Shown here piece by piece: positions 53,901-63,719 of a DNA stretch of 64,000 nt (positions within the stretch are counted from its first letter, which is position 1; each line of letters starts with the position of its first letter). The stretch is from Gyrodactylus bullatarudis. Its lineage: Eukaryota > Platyhelminthes > Monogenea > Gyrodactylidea > Gyrodactylidae. Location: positions 62,001 to 126,000 of the forward strand of contig SSNU01001114.1 in NCBI GenBank assembly GCA_012064415.1, in the 5' to 3' direction. A program made the translations under genes and the position numbers. The notes under the pieces are model-generated. The model worked only from the letters and a program-made list of their open reading frames with translations, was not told the DNA's origin and did not search any database.

Positions 53901-56900
53901 GCTCTCATCATAGACTTTCTTCGGGCCATTCACTAACCTTGAAGAAGTTTAAATAAAACTAGTTGATATGAAGCTGAGAATTTTATACTCTTACAAAAAA
54001 ATCAATACCTATAGCTATGTATTGTATTTATCTTTGGCCAAATGGGAATATTTTGTCTAAAGAAGATTCCATATTTAATGGTTTTTAAATCTTTTAAATT
54101 CAAAAAATGGCCACATTTTTATCAAGGAATAATTTAGTTCCCTGAGTATACACAGGAAATATATCAAATCGTAAATCTTCAGTGAAGATTCTTCATCTAA
54201 CTTTAGTTAATTATGCAATCTTTGTAAAAAGAAATAAATTCGAACTCTAGCATTTTTCAAATGTTTAATTTCTCCCTTTTACGGTTTAATTGTTTTTGTG
54301 TATTTCTTACTAGCCAAACAATCACACAACCAAAGTCTGATTGCTTTGTGTTAGTTTGATTCATTTTATTTATATAAATTCCTTTTGTTTGCCCATTGAA
54401 GAAACAAAATCATATTTATTCGTTGTATAACAAGTGTTGCTTACCTTTTTATTGGGTAAAGTGGACCTCAAGAGTTTACTCTCAATCCTAGCTTTTATTT
54501 ACATAGGACAATCTTTCTTCATTATTACTATTGAGACTTTTATTATTGTACTGTATTTGTTTTGGAAATCGAAACATTTTTACTCATCAACAGTAATGAC
54601 GAATTTTTTTCAACTTCTTCAGGCGAATTCGAATTTTTCACCTTATGAAGATCTCAGATGTCAACGCCCAATTCCTTCAAACCGTTGAAATCGATAAAAA
54701 ATTCAAAATTTTTGGTCAGATTGAATTTTATTCTATTTTAACAACTTATCATATGAAAATTTGGCAAAATCAGGAAGCAAGCAAACCAATAAAATTACCT
54801 TTAGACTTGAACTTGTAAATTGAGCATTTAACTCCCTGTACAGGGGAGGGGGTCTGCTCTAGGTGCATTTTTCTGCACTATCAGATGTACTAGGGAAATG
54901 TTTCGAAAGGAAATTTGAAAGAAAAAGAGATGAAACTGATGATATCATTACTCTTTTGTTGCTAACATTTATTATCTAATCTTGGTTTAATTTAACTTTT
55001 ATGGTAATGCCAATTAAACGAAAGAAATTAATCTTTACTCCTCACTACTTACTTTCTTGAATAATTTATTGTAATCTTTCTCATTTCTCACAAAGATTTC
55101 CATTGTTTTCTCATTCTGATCATGTTATTTCTATCATTCTGAGTGCTTCGTTTATGTCCCAAGAAAAGACTTCGTTATTATTATTGCTACAACTATTTCT
55201 TCTTGGAATAATTTAAAAATTATTCGTAAAGATGAGTTTATTTCAAAGTTTTTTTAATGAGAATTCTCCTCTGTTCTACACTTATAGTAAATATTTCCAA
55301 GGGTTATTATTCTCAAAAGAATGGCCCATCTATTTTATCTGAATTCTAGACTTTTTTGTGACAACAAAGGAATTTGAAGTAAAGTGAATATTTAGTGATA
55401 AAGCTTATATTTCACCGCCTTGATATTTATAAAGAAATGAAGTAAAGATTGACTATAACGTTGTTCACTTGCTGCCTGACTATGTTGTATTCTTCTGGCT
55501 TGTATTGGTCTATCTGTATAAAAAGAAAAAGGAGAGAAAGGTTTAGTATTCCTCAAAGAATAAGGAGTATAAACATTACAGTGATTGTTATAGTAATCAG
55601 AATTATTAGAGTGATAACTCTGATAATATAATTCATCAATTGAAAGAACATTAAAATTAAGATTAGAATAAAAAATATTTAGATTACCCTGATAAAAATA
55701 GTTGGGACTCACACAATATTTCGAATACATGTCGTATTCTTCTTCTGGCGTGAGATTTTTCAAAGAACTTAGGATACTTAAACCCTGTGTGTCCAATCAA
55801 AACATTAAACCAATCAGATTTCTTCTCATCTTTAATCAATCAATTCTAACCAACGATTTCCAATATTTATATCCGTCTTATTACCATTAACAACCTCGTT
55901 TAGTTTAATCTCTATAGACTCCAAAATCATATTTTTATACTTATTTTTCATGTTTCCTAGACTTTTTACGTCATTAAAATCTATAATATGATCTGAATTA
56001 TCAGCCCAGTGTTTAGCTAATGCTGACTTGTCTACCTGTACTTTTTTTATAGCCTTTTTGTGTTCCTTACATCTAATTTCAAAATTTCTTTCTGTTCGAC
56101 CTATGTAAGATTTTTCACATGCGCAAGTCATTTTATATATACCTTGAATCTCATCTAGGCCTAATTTTTGTTTTTCAGTTAAAAAATTTCCCATTTTATT
56201 AGATAGCCTAAAAATAGTCTTAATACCAAATTTTTTTAAAACCAAGTAAAGATAATTTGAATTAATTGGCCTTTTGTGGAACTTGTAAATTCTCTTTATT
56301 TCTCTATAAATATATATTTATAGAATATATTCAGCTGGTGTAATACAGTTTGACGAGATCCGGTGAAAGGATACATATTGAAATTCCTCTACATGATTCC
56401 TTCGCCGTCACAAAATAGCAAGATTTTATTCAGCTGACAAAATTATAAATCAAAAACAGTTTAAAAATTTTAATGAAATTCATCTTATGGTTTTCGGCCG
56501 AAAACACAATTATTTTCGGTATTGAAATATATGCTAGAAAATTTATACAAAAATTCTTGTAAACTTCTGGAAGAAAAGTTAGATTGAGCTCATGAAATGT
56601 AATTTGAAAAACCAAGTGTCTGTGAATTACCGTAGATATTGGAGATGTAGATTTTTTTTTCAGAATTTCTTTTTTTTTTCATCAAAATATATCTAAAAAT
56701 AATAAGTACATTTTCAAATTTTTACCCATAATGCTTTTCTAATCGATACTTGTCCATATCAAAAATTCCCCCAATGTTTGAGTTGTATTTCAAAATAAAT
56801 TTAATCAACTAATTGATATCTTTTGTTATCCTCTCAAAGTTTGAATTGAACAATTTTGTGCGATTATTCCTTCTTTCAACTTCTTATTCCTATTACTCTC

Positions 56901-59665
56901 GTATCTTAGAGTCTGGACTTAACCTACTCTAGGTTTGTAGATATTGAAATCTGTTGTAGGAAATCTATTCCAAAATACTTGAATCTTTCCTTGATTCTTC
57001 CTCCATTTCCTAATCAGAAATTCTGATTAAGAATCAGTGCCTATTGATTTTAGCAGATTCAATCAGGCATACACTAATCCATAGTCCAAGGTAGAATTTA
57101 ATTTTACCCCAATACACACAAGTCTTTCTTTTCTTATATTCAACTCAAGTATGTATGCTTACTAAGCATTGCTTAGTGTATTTCAAGTAACTAACTGTAT
57201 TAATAAGAGGGGGGGGGAATTGGACTTTTCAAGCAAGAGACGTGAACCACTTGTAGGCTACAAGTCCAACAAAATTGCTTACTCAAAGTTGATTTCCTAA
57301 AATTTTTACTGGATCTATTCAAAAACTATCATACAGGGTTACAATGGTAGTCATAGAAAACAAGAAAACATCTTGTTATATGATAATTATCTCTTTTTTT
57401 CGTCAAAGTCTAAATAAATTTCTGAAGAATTTTTGGAAAACGGTTCTAAAGGCATACTTTGACTTTGAGTTGAAAATTCTTTTTTTGATTTCAAGGTATA
57501 AGAGGAAGCAATCCTTATTTTTCGGGGTCACCATTAAAAAAGGAAAACAAAAAATGGTTGTTGAGATTTTAGGAAACACTCCATTATCGTGCGAAAGTTA
57601 GTATTAAAGCTACTTTTTCTGATATTCAAGATAAATCAAAATTTAAATTTCTATTAAATCATAATTTTATTCTTATTTGATATATGAACCTAATTGACAT
57701 AAAGATGAGAATTTACAAAAAATCAATATTTTTATCTAAATAGCCAGAAAATAATTTATATTTAGGCCATTTTTTGAATTATAAAAAAGGTCCCAAATTT
57801 CTACTTTTATAAATATTCACCTCAAAAATTTTTTCGATTCTAAAGTTTAAGAGCTATTGTATGCTGATGATATTAATTAGATTCTAAAAAAGAATTTCAT
57901 AGTTATTCTGCATCATTTTGGAATATCTAAATTTTCCAATTATCACGAAGGGGAATGACCCAGAGTTTTCAAGTTTAGTTTTTTTCTCACCCTCTGTGAT
58001 CATATTCGAAATATTAGCATCAAATTGCTTTAAATCTTTATAAATTTTCAAATTTTAGACTTTTTAAGAAATAGAAGAAGAGGACTGGGAAATTTTCTTA
58101 ATTAAATTCTAGTTAAGGAACGACAACAAGATGTCATTTCATCTTTTAAGGAATAGACTAATTTGCCATCGGCTATATGAAATAGATTAAACTGTTTTCG
58201 ATCAAGAATTGACGAAACGTATTTCCTTCACATCTCTTGAAGATAAGCTTATATTTAATCGCCTAATGTCCACTAAAATATTTTATGTATTAGTAAAGTT
58301 GATATGAAGTTGGGAATCTATGACTTTTTACAGATATTTCGTTATTTTCATCAGGAATTCGAATTTTTTAAAGATATTTTGGAATCCTACTCAGTACTCA
58401 CGTTGCCAACTTATACCAGTTGAAGAAAGAAATTCTAAAAAGATTCATTTTTATGAAAAATAAGGCCTTTTTTCAAATTTCAATTTGGCGCTAAATCCCA
58501 TTTTTTCGAACTTTGAACTCAAAATTTTTATTGATTTGAAAGTGAGAGAGTGATCAAAAGAGGTTTTTCAGGATCAAGATTAGACAAGAAAATCAATTTA
58601 ACTGAATCTTATCTGATGAATAAACTCATTATAGTTTGGGGGCTGAATTTCTTTTTTTTTATCATTTTCACTACTTGAAAATCAATGAAATTTCGATAAC
58701 TCAAAATTTCTCGAAAATGGGGTAACTTTCGGTAATTTGATGATGTTAGTCAGCTTCATTATCTAATCCTGATCCTGAAAATCAAATTTTGATCACCCTC
58801 CAACTTTCAAATCAATAAAAACTTTCGGTTAAAAAAACGTTCGAAAAAATGGGATTTTGGCGCCAAATTGAAATTTGAAAAATGGCCATATTTTTCATAA
58901 AAATAAATTTTTTTCAGAATTTTTTCTTCGACTTGTAAAAGTGGTCAGCATGAGTAGGATTCCAAAAAATCTTTAAAAAATTCGAATTCTTGATGAAAAT
59001 ATTGAGATTTCAGTAAAAATCATGGATTCCCAACTTCATATCAGTTAGTTTTAGTGGAGAGAATCCTGGGACCCTAAGCAACATGGCAATCGAGCCAATC
59101 ACACTGCTCCAAAATCCACTGATCAATGTTGAGCACAGTCTCTATGCATTTGAAAGTTTATCATTTTCACATGGACTCAAAATTATGAAAGATTTTTTTT
59201 GATTCCGAATCAAAATATTTTTATTCTTTTGCACTTTGGGCTTATTTATTTTTAGGAAGCTGCTTGTGCCATGCAAAGTTGAGAGGTCTATCTGATGCCT
59301 GACTCATTCTACAGATCAAATTTCCATATTTTGGTTAGAATATCGCTGAAAAAAAGAATTCATCCTAGGCAGGAATGCAGACAAAGTTGGAATTTCATCT
59401 CATATTTCTATCCCCCTTTGAAATAATGTTTTCCTTTCGTTCTTTCACTTTTTTTGTCTTTTCCCAAAACATCTGTATTGAGAAGAAGAGATGGGGACAT
59501 ATTTTTAATTGTTATTTTTTAATTAAATGTATGTTTTTTTCTTCCTAATATAGTGCGTTTTATATTTATTCTCCTTGAAAATTCTCCATCCCAAGACGAT
59601 ATTCCTATTAAGAGGCAACCATGAATGCAGACATTTGACGCAATATTTCACCTTCAAACAAGAAT
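23914..59665 (+). CDS. Calcineurin A (PP2B catalytic subunit), 5' part; continues beyond the window
   Basis: Ca2+/calmodulin-dependent Ser/Thr phosphatase catalytic subunit, cytoplasmic, partner of calcineurin B. Visible exons are 23914-23962, 24073-24273, 44418-44542 and 59554-59665; phases join (1, 1, 0) and the last ends in phase 1. The protein starts [16 protein letters not shown] and continues [35 protein letters not shown], then the metallophosphatase core. The metal ligands are all present: GDIHG and GDYVDRG in exon 3, [10 protein letters not shown] in exon 4, with the PP2B-typical TFKQE(C). Introns are 110, 20144 and 15011 bp plus one running past 64000. The rest of the catalytic domain, the B-binding helix, the calmodulin site and the autoinhibitory helix lie outside. 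Unlike its short-intron neighbours, this gene spreads over more than 40 kb. Confidence 0.95.
24922..25276. repeat. Palindromic MITE-like element in calcineurin intron 2
   Basis: Outer inverted repeats (TATACCTTTTACAGTT / AACTGTAAAAGGTATA) and inner ones (TATAGTAAAATAAAAAGTAT / its near complement ending ACTATA), with AAGAAGTTTTTTTACAAATT also mirrored near the centre. Non-coding. Probably a non-autonomous DNA transposon. Confidence 0.7.
26278..27812 (-). mobile_element. Non-LTR (LINE) retroelement, reverse transcriptase, 5'-truncated
   Basis: An open frame from 27714 to 26278 (478 aa) encodes a non-LTR reverse transcriptase. Visible motifs are [50 protein letters not shown] and [10 protein letters not shown] (the YADD catalytic pair), then a thumb-like C-terminus. 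This layout resembles the Jockey/CR1 group. Upstream, [10 protein letters not shown] continues the protein but a TGA at about 27745 interrupts it, and homology fades near 27812, so no endonuclease domain is present. It is dead as it stands, though the 478-codon intact stretch suggests a fairly recent insertion. A decayed relative is at about 62130-62730. Confidence 0.88.
28560..28600 (+). other. Poly(A)-tailed retroposed sequence end
   Basis: AATAAA at 28565-28570 is followed after about 14 bases by an uninterrupted run of about 16 A (to 28600). A poly(A) signal plus an encoded A tail inside an intron is typical of a retrotransposed 3' end. The upstream body is not identifiable. Confidence 0.45.
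28746..29373 (-). repeat. Repeat family X (retroelement UTR-like) with flanking direct repeats
   Basis: The segment is bordered by direct repeats of about 38 bp (28746 and 29318, both reading GTTGAAAAATTATGTCCTAC then ATGTATTATAT). Inside are a hairpin GTCGGT / ACCGAC around a CATCAG loop (28892-28919) and, on the minus strand, a start-like sequence MTSSQQQ also found at 38777 (plus strand) and near 61110 (SQQQTKIFQETRQL). It is probably the terminal or UTR part of a retroelement; the full element is not present. Confidence 0.55.
29856..31153 (-). mobile_element. Penelope-like element copy 2, 5'-truncated, with 11-bp target duplication
   Basis: A single open frame from about 31153 to 30141 encodes the RT palm ([30 protein letters not shown] with the catalytic YVDD), thumb ([16 protein letters not shown]) and a GIY-YIG endonuclease ([15 protein letters not shown]). 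The fingers part is missing because the 5' end begins inside the GSPLSP motif. The 11-base ACTATATAGTT is present at both edges (29845-29855 and 31154-31164), a convincing target-site duplication. The 3' part (29856-30140) carries the terminal hairpin (29961-29989) and a flank matching copy 1 in inverse orientation. It is the best preserved Penelope copy in the window. Confidence 0.9.
33939..34463. repeat. Foldback element family A copy
   Basis: Begins AAAGCTAGTTTACATGAAGA and ends with the inverted ATCTACATGTTAAATAGCTTT-like terminus. Inner inverted arms are visible. Non-coding, inside calcineurin intron 2. Confidence 0.65.
38685..38803. repeat. Perfect 56-bp inverted repeat with 7-base spacer
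   Basis: Left arm 38685-38740 (ATTCTGAGGTTGCTGACTGG...) and right arm 38748-38803 are exact reverse complements over 56 bp, separated by TTCACCA. The right arm leads into an ATG frame (38777-39019, [18 protein letters not shown]) similar to repeat X. This is a very strong cruciform or RNA hairpin, probably derived from two inverted ends of the repeat X retroelement. Confidence 0.9.
38777..39019 (+). pseudogene. Fragment of repeat X reading frame
   Basis: An 80-codon frame starting [18 protein letters not shown] resembles decoded minus-strand sequence at 61110-61070 (SQQQTKIFQETRQLL) and, with a shift, at about 28840-28785. It is probably the start of a retroelement protein; the remainder ([12 protein letters not shown]...) has no motif I recognise. 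Function unknown. Confidence 0.4.
40219..40750. repeat. Foldback element family A copy with an internal insertion
   Basis: Left end AATTGACATGAAGA and right end TCTTCATGTCAACTAGC are inverted. The interior from about 40405 to 40700 is foreign to the other copies. It has a TATATAAG-like box (about 40527) and a hairpin-forming segment CACTGAAAAAGGCG...CACCGTCGAAACG at 40563-40602, a motif common in the terminal parts of retroelements. Confidence 0.6.
40943..41284 (-). pseudogene. Decayed Penelope-like GIY-YIG fragment
   Basis: Matches the C-terminal endonuclease region of the copies at 18552 and 30141 by eye (for example CACCAGGGTTTTTGTATGAA and GAAACTGAAGC), with many indels and no open frame. 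Confidence 0.65.
43409..43604. repeat. Deleted foldback element family B copy
   Basis: The left end TTGATATGAAGTTGGGAA and the inverted right end TTCTCAACTTCATTTTGAC enclose only about 150 bp, so this is an internally deleted copy of the element at 44595 and 58296. Confidence 0.6.
44595..45341. repeat. 747-bp foldback element, family B
   Basis: Arms of about 300 bp are near-perfect inverted copies around a roughly 150-bp centre. Both ends read AATTAATATAAAGATTGGAA inward, and blocks such as GATGGCGCCGAATTCCCAT and AAGTTATGGCATTTTT occur on both sides. It begins about 50 bp after a calcineurin exon, so the pre-mRNA should contain a long double-stranded hairpin. No coding sequence. Confidence 0.85.
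47284..47309. repeat. AAT microsatellite
   Basis: About eight uninterrupted AAT units inside calcineurin intron 3. Confidence 0.9.
47681..48155. repeat. TTAA-flanked MITE, family C (piggyBac-like ends)
   Basis: TTAA at 47677-47680 and 48156-48159 flank an element beginning CCCTCCCAAATT and ending GGGACATCAAGGG. TTAA duplication with CCCT termini is the hallmark of piggyBac-type transposons, so this is probably a non-autonomous derivative. Relatives lie at 12885-13260 and 48935-49280. Confidence 0.65.
48935..49280. repeat. Family C MITE relative
   Basis: Shares TTACGCTGATT, GACTATAGAGGTTAAAATTG, ATTATACATATTCTTGTAGC and CTGGTGGTACAATGGGACAT with 47681-48155, with an internal deletion. The flanking TTAA is not clear. 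Confidence 0.6.
49790..50152. repeat. Foldback family B, partial copy
   Basis: The right end reads TTCCCAACTTTGTATAAATTAG and internal blocks (GTGAGAGAGTGATC, CTAGATTCCA) match family B. The left terminus is not found. Confidence 0.5.
52640..53280. other. Repeat-like segment ending CACTTTAAGGGTTAA
   Basis: The right boundary (GGCACTTTAAGGGTTAA at about 53264-53280) resembles the AGGG-TTAA end of the family C element. The left end is not recognised. No gene. Confidence 0.35.
55427..55784 (-). other. Exon-like pair of unknown origin
   Basis: On the minus strand an acceptor (GACACACAG) precedes exon 55784-55713 (24 codons, including [17 protein letters not shown]). A GTGAGT donor follows, then a TTTTTATACAG acceptor and exon 55513-55427 ([19 protein letters not shown]..., then a stop). 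Both are phase 0 and read through as one coherent protein segment. I do not recognise the family. A decayed copy of the second exon and its acceptor is at about 20145-20235. It may be a duplicated host-gene fragment or part of the adjacent Penelope element, which ends 48 bp upstream. Confidence 0.35.
55832..56260 (-). mobile_element. Penelope-like element, second family (GIY-YIG C-terminus)
   Basis: The open frame 56245-55832 encodes the RT tail and GIY-YIG endonuclease ([36 protein letters not shown] with the [11 protein letters not shown] core, HKKAIKK, and [12 protein letters not shown]). It diverges strongly from the [11 protein letters not shown] copies, so it belongs to another lineage. 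Upstream sequence loses homology by about 56260, so it is a truncated, inactive fragment. Confidence 0.82.
58296..59047. repeat. Foldback element family B, complete copy
   Basis: Starts GTTGATATGAAGTTGGGAAT and ends with the inverse (ATTCCCAACTTCATATCAG). Long inner arms are inverted (AAATCCCATTTTTTCGAAC / GTTCGAAAAAATGGGATTTT, and a GGCGC core on both sides). About 750 bp, non-coding, upstream of calcineurin exon 4. Confidence 0.8.
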
Positions 59666-61071
59666 GTGAGTTTATGACCGTCCTTTATATATTGATTATA
59701 ATTCTCCATTTATCAATTTCCCTATCAGACTTTTTTATGATACATGACTTTAAGATTCTATGACTTTCCTTCTATTAAAATATGAGGTTTAGTTTTAAAG
59801 TTGAAAATTAATATATTCTTATAAAAAATCGCAATCTAAGATTGATTACTACCTAATGTTGGTTGATATGCAGTTGGGAATCTATGATTTTTACAGAAAT
59901 CTCAAATTTTTTCATTTGTTAAAGATTTTTTGAAATCCTACTCATGTTGCCCAGACATCGTGAATGAAACATAGGAATATACACTGACTCTCTTCCGAAG
60001 TATTTTCATGCAGGCAAATATAGAAAATTTGATGTATTCTAGGTGTGTTGTGATAAGCAACTTATTCTAGTTGAGCTATTCCAGGGTTTTTACACGTAAA
60101 AAAGATATACTCAAATCTGATTGGCTCTAGCATTTACCCTCCTAAAACGCAAAATTTGCGCTGACTCTCTTTCAAAGTGTTACCCAAACTTTATTAAAGA
60201 ATTTTTTCATTAAATAACACAATTTCTGATGGTCTTTTGGTTTTTTCTAAACAAATCTTTTTGTTATTTTCCTTGTCCTTGGATTGACTTTTCTTTCAAT
60301 TTTAAAGGTCTCCAAATTTTTTAATTTTAAATTTGATTCCTTTTTTTCTCTTCAATTCTGTTGAAAAATAAATAGTTTCTTGGTTTCGGCATATGCGAAG
60401 ACTATTTCCAGAATAGCTTTATATAACTGGAAAAGTAACAAAAAGGAAGGATCTAAAGGAGGGAATTCTCATATTGATCAAGGAGGATCTTTCATAATCA
60501 ACTAAAGGATATATTATTCAGTAATTTCTCGCACAAACTGTAATAATTCCCCCTTCGTTCTGAACCTTTATCTCTCCAATGAACATTTTACTCTCATCGG
60601 AATATTTGATCAAGATATACTTTGAATAGCGTCTCTCCTCTTTATGAAATTGCTTTTCCTTGTAATCCTTTCCTGTATGACACCTTTTTTGCGAGCAAAA
60701 ATTATACAAACTACAAGTTTCCTTCTTCTTCTTCTTCTTATCATTTTCTCTATTTTGAATGCAATTCTACTGCTGAAGATGATGATGAATAGAGATCATT
60801 CAGGCATAAAGAATCAACTCAAAGGAAAGTAAATTAGATTTCCCTTGGAGTTCTTATGTATGTGACTTTAAATCTTGCTTCATAATCTCTATTTCATCAT
60901 TATACTACTAATGACAAGGGAATACTATTAGTATTAATATTATCGAGGCTTTTCTCAAAAATAAATCGACCATGGTAATTTGAAATTTCTCAATCATTCT
61001 AGAGGTACTCATCGCTCAACAGGTTAATAGACCAAAATTCAATGAAGTCAATTGAAAATGTCAAGAAAACT

Positions 61072-61380
61072 AAATCTAATCAAAAGCTGCCTTGTTTCTT
61101 GAAAAATTTTGGTTTGTTGCTGACTGTTGGTTTGTAGAACAACGTGGTGAGGTGAAGATAAGCTTTTATTTTCATCGGTTCTCATCAGACCTAAAATTGA
61201 CATGTAATATTTATACATAATTATCAATGAATAGAGTACACGGATGAATTCTGACCGATCGTTTTCATTCACCTTTGATTTGCCGATGAGATTGAAGTGT
61301 ATTCCCGTGTATGCTTTTGTTGTTGGTCGGGATCTTTATCCTCTGTTTTCCTTTTTGTTGCTGAGATGATATTGATGCTT
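61072..61380 (-). repeat. Repeat family X, decayed copy
   Basis: Matches 28781-29100 over GCTTTTATTTTC, ATATTTATACATAATTATCA and TTGTTGCTGAG...GATATTGATGC. The hairpin stem is partly lost here (ATCGGTT against AATTGA). Minus-strand translation contains SQQQTKIFQETRQLL, like the frame at 38777. Confidence 0.55.
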
Positions 61381-62129
61381 TTCGTTTCCTTAAACCTAAT
61401 TGATTTGAGGTTAAAAATCCATGGTTTTTCAATTTTTGAGCTGAAAATTTTTTTTCGATTTAAATTTGGGGAGGGTAGTTATAAGAAATTTCTCAGGATC
61501 ATAGTTAAACAAGAAAATCAAATTCGCTAAATACGATCCAATGGCTCACCTCATTTGAGAGTTACATTTCAATGTTTTGACCATTTTTAGCTCAAAGTTT
61601 GAAAAATGGTCAAAGTAGGCAAAATGACCTGGGCTCCAAATATTCCATTTTTTGCTGAAAAAATTCAGATTTTTGTTAACAATGTTGATTCCCAACTTCA
61701 TAGCAACAAACTTTATATTTTTTCACACCTTCGATTTAAAATTAAAATAATATTAAGAGATATCATCAAAAACTACATGAAGGTGTAGGGAATCTATCAA
61801 ATGCTACATATATATTTACGAAATTTACATGGTCTATTCCGATTTATTATCACTGCCTACATAGCTAGTAGTTATCACTTTTAAAATTATGTGTTCCATT
61901 AATTACATAATCTACATATAAATTTCATTATCTACATGACTAATGCTCTTAATTAATTGTACAAATACTACAATGATTTATCAAATTCAACAGACTGATT
62001 GGTTAATTTTTTCAAGAGTTAAAAGTCTATTAGATCCATCATTTCATATTTATATCCTATGAATTCTTCAATTTATATTTATTAGTTTGATAAATTGTGT
62101 AAAAAATTTTGAATCTTGCTTGAAGATGG

Positions 62130-62730
62130 AGGAGTACCTCTAAGTATTATCGAGTATCTATGCGAGTTTCCAGTGTTGTAAGTTGAGCTATCGTCCGGTT
62201 GAATATGTGAGTATTAGAGAATCAAGGAGCTTGATACTCTCCTGAGCCAGATAGACAGTTTGGATTATATGTCAAGCCAAGGTCCTTTCTTTCAAAGACA
62301 AGATGAGAGTAATCAGCATCAAGCTCTATTAGAAGGTAGGCAGTCTTCAAGATCGTTAGTTTTTTTTCTGAGAAGTTCATTTTCAGTCTTATCTTTTCCA
62401 AGATGATAAAGTTCTTTCAGCATTCAGGACATCTAGATATCTATAGTAGAAAACATCTAGAAAGTACATTATGATAGTTGAGAATACCAGGTTGAATTAT
62501 AAGGGCGCAATTATCGATCCCTGTAGAAATCCAGAAGCTACTTCCCTGGAATTTGAGATTCGGCCGATGAAATGAACTTTCTTGTGATTCAATTTATTAC
62601 AAGCCTTTTGACATTAAAGAAGCATTTTTCTTAGCTCTTCACCGATTTTCAGTGAAATAACGATTTTTCTATGCCTTAGATCATCGGCTTTGTTGAGAAA
62701 AGAGACCAGGTTGGTTGAACTATACAAGTA
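62130..62730 (-). pseudogene. Decayed LINE reverse-transcriptase fragment
   Basis: Short blocks align in order with the LINE at 26278-27714 (ATACTCTCCTGAGCCA, CCAAGGTCCTTT, GAGAATACCAGGTTGAA, ATCGATCCCTG and AGAGACCAGGTTGGT). No open frame remains. Confidence 0.65.
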
Positions 62731-62837
62731 GAATTTGAAAATCTATGTAGTATTTGTAATTAAGAGCATTATTCATGTAGATAATGAAATTTATATGCAG
62801 ATTATGTCAGAACACACCATTTTAAAAGTTATAACTA

Positions 62838-63511
62838 ACTAAAGTTGGTTGATGTGAAGTTGGGAATCTCTGATTTTAACAAAATTTCTCGATTGTTTCA
62901 TCAAAAAATCGAATATGTTGAAGATTTTTTGGAATCCTACACATGTTGCCAACTTTAACCATTTGAAGAATAAAATTCTGAAAAATATTGCCATTTTTCA
63001 AATTTTGATTTGGAGCCAAAATCCCATTTTTTAGATATTTGAACTGGAAATTTTTATTAATTTGAAAGTGAAACTGTGGTCAAAAAGTATTTTTTAGGAT
63101 CAGAATTAGACAAAAAAGCCGAATCGAAAGATCGAACTTTTTGAGGGATTTCGATTAATCGAAATTTCATTGGTTTTCTAGTAGTGAAAATGATCAAAAA
63201 ATTGACATTCAGCTCCCAAACGATAATGAGATAATTCACTAGAACAGATTCAGCATATTTGTTTTCTTTCTCTTATTGTGATCCTAAAAAATACTTTTTG
63301 ACCACAGTCCCACTTTAAAATCAATAAAAAATTAAAATCAAAATTAGAAAAATTACCATATTTTTTCATAAAAATAATTTTCTTCAGAATTTTTTTTTCT
63401 TCAAATCGTACAAGTGGGCTACATGAGGAGAATTCCAACAAATCTTTTATATATTCGAATCTTGGGTGAAAAAATTGAGGTTTTTGTAAAACATCATGTC
63501 AATTAGCTTTA
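62838..63511. repeat. Foldback element family B copy
   Basis: The left end reads GGTTGATGTGAAGTTGGGAA and the right end is an inverted ATGTCAATTAGCTTTAT. Inner arms share AATCCCATTTTTTAGA-like and AGTGAAACTGTGGTCAAAAA / its complement. Non-coding. Confidence 0.7.
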
Positions 63512-63719
63512 TTTAGGAAGTGATAATATATCGGAATAAATAGACCATGTAAATTTTGAAAAAGTATCTGTAGATTTTGATAGATTCCCTACCCCTATAT
63601 GTAGATTTTGATGATGTCCTAAAATTAATTTTATATTCCTACAGATTAATCAATATCTAAATATTCACGTAAATTTTCATAAACGTCTTCTCAAGTTCAT
63701 AATTCAAAAGTTTGAAGAG

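Larger units (their letters stand above)
44543..59553 (+). other. Calcineurin intron 3, 15011 bp
   Basis: Donor GAA|GTGAGT and acceptor CCTAATATAG. It contains foldback B elements (44595-45341, 49790-50152 partial, 53958-54000 end only, 58296-59047), a family A end at 57688, a TTAA-flanked MITE (47681-48155) and a relative at 48935-49280, a second Penelope family (55832-56260) and an exon-like pair (55427-55784). Stretches 45342-47676, 50153-53280 and 56261-57687 show no supportable genes. Confidence 0.85.

Noticed and set aside
59575..59763. Reading frame continuing past the calcineurin exon 4 donor
   Set aside because: After GAAT the sequence has a GTGAGT donor and the downstream residues no longer resemble calcineurin, so the exon ends at 59665.
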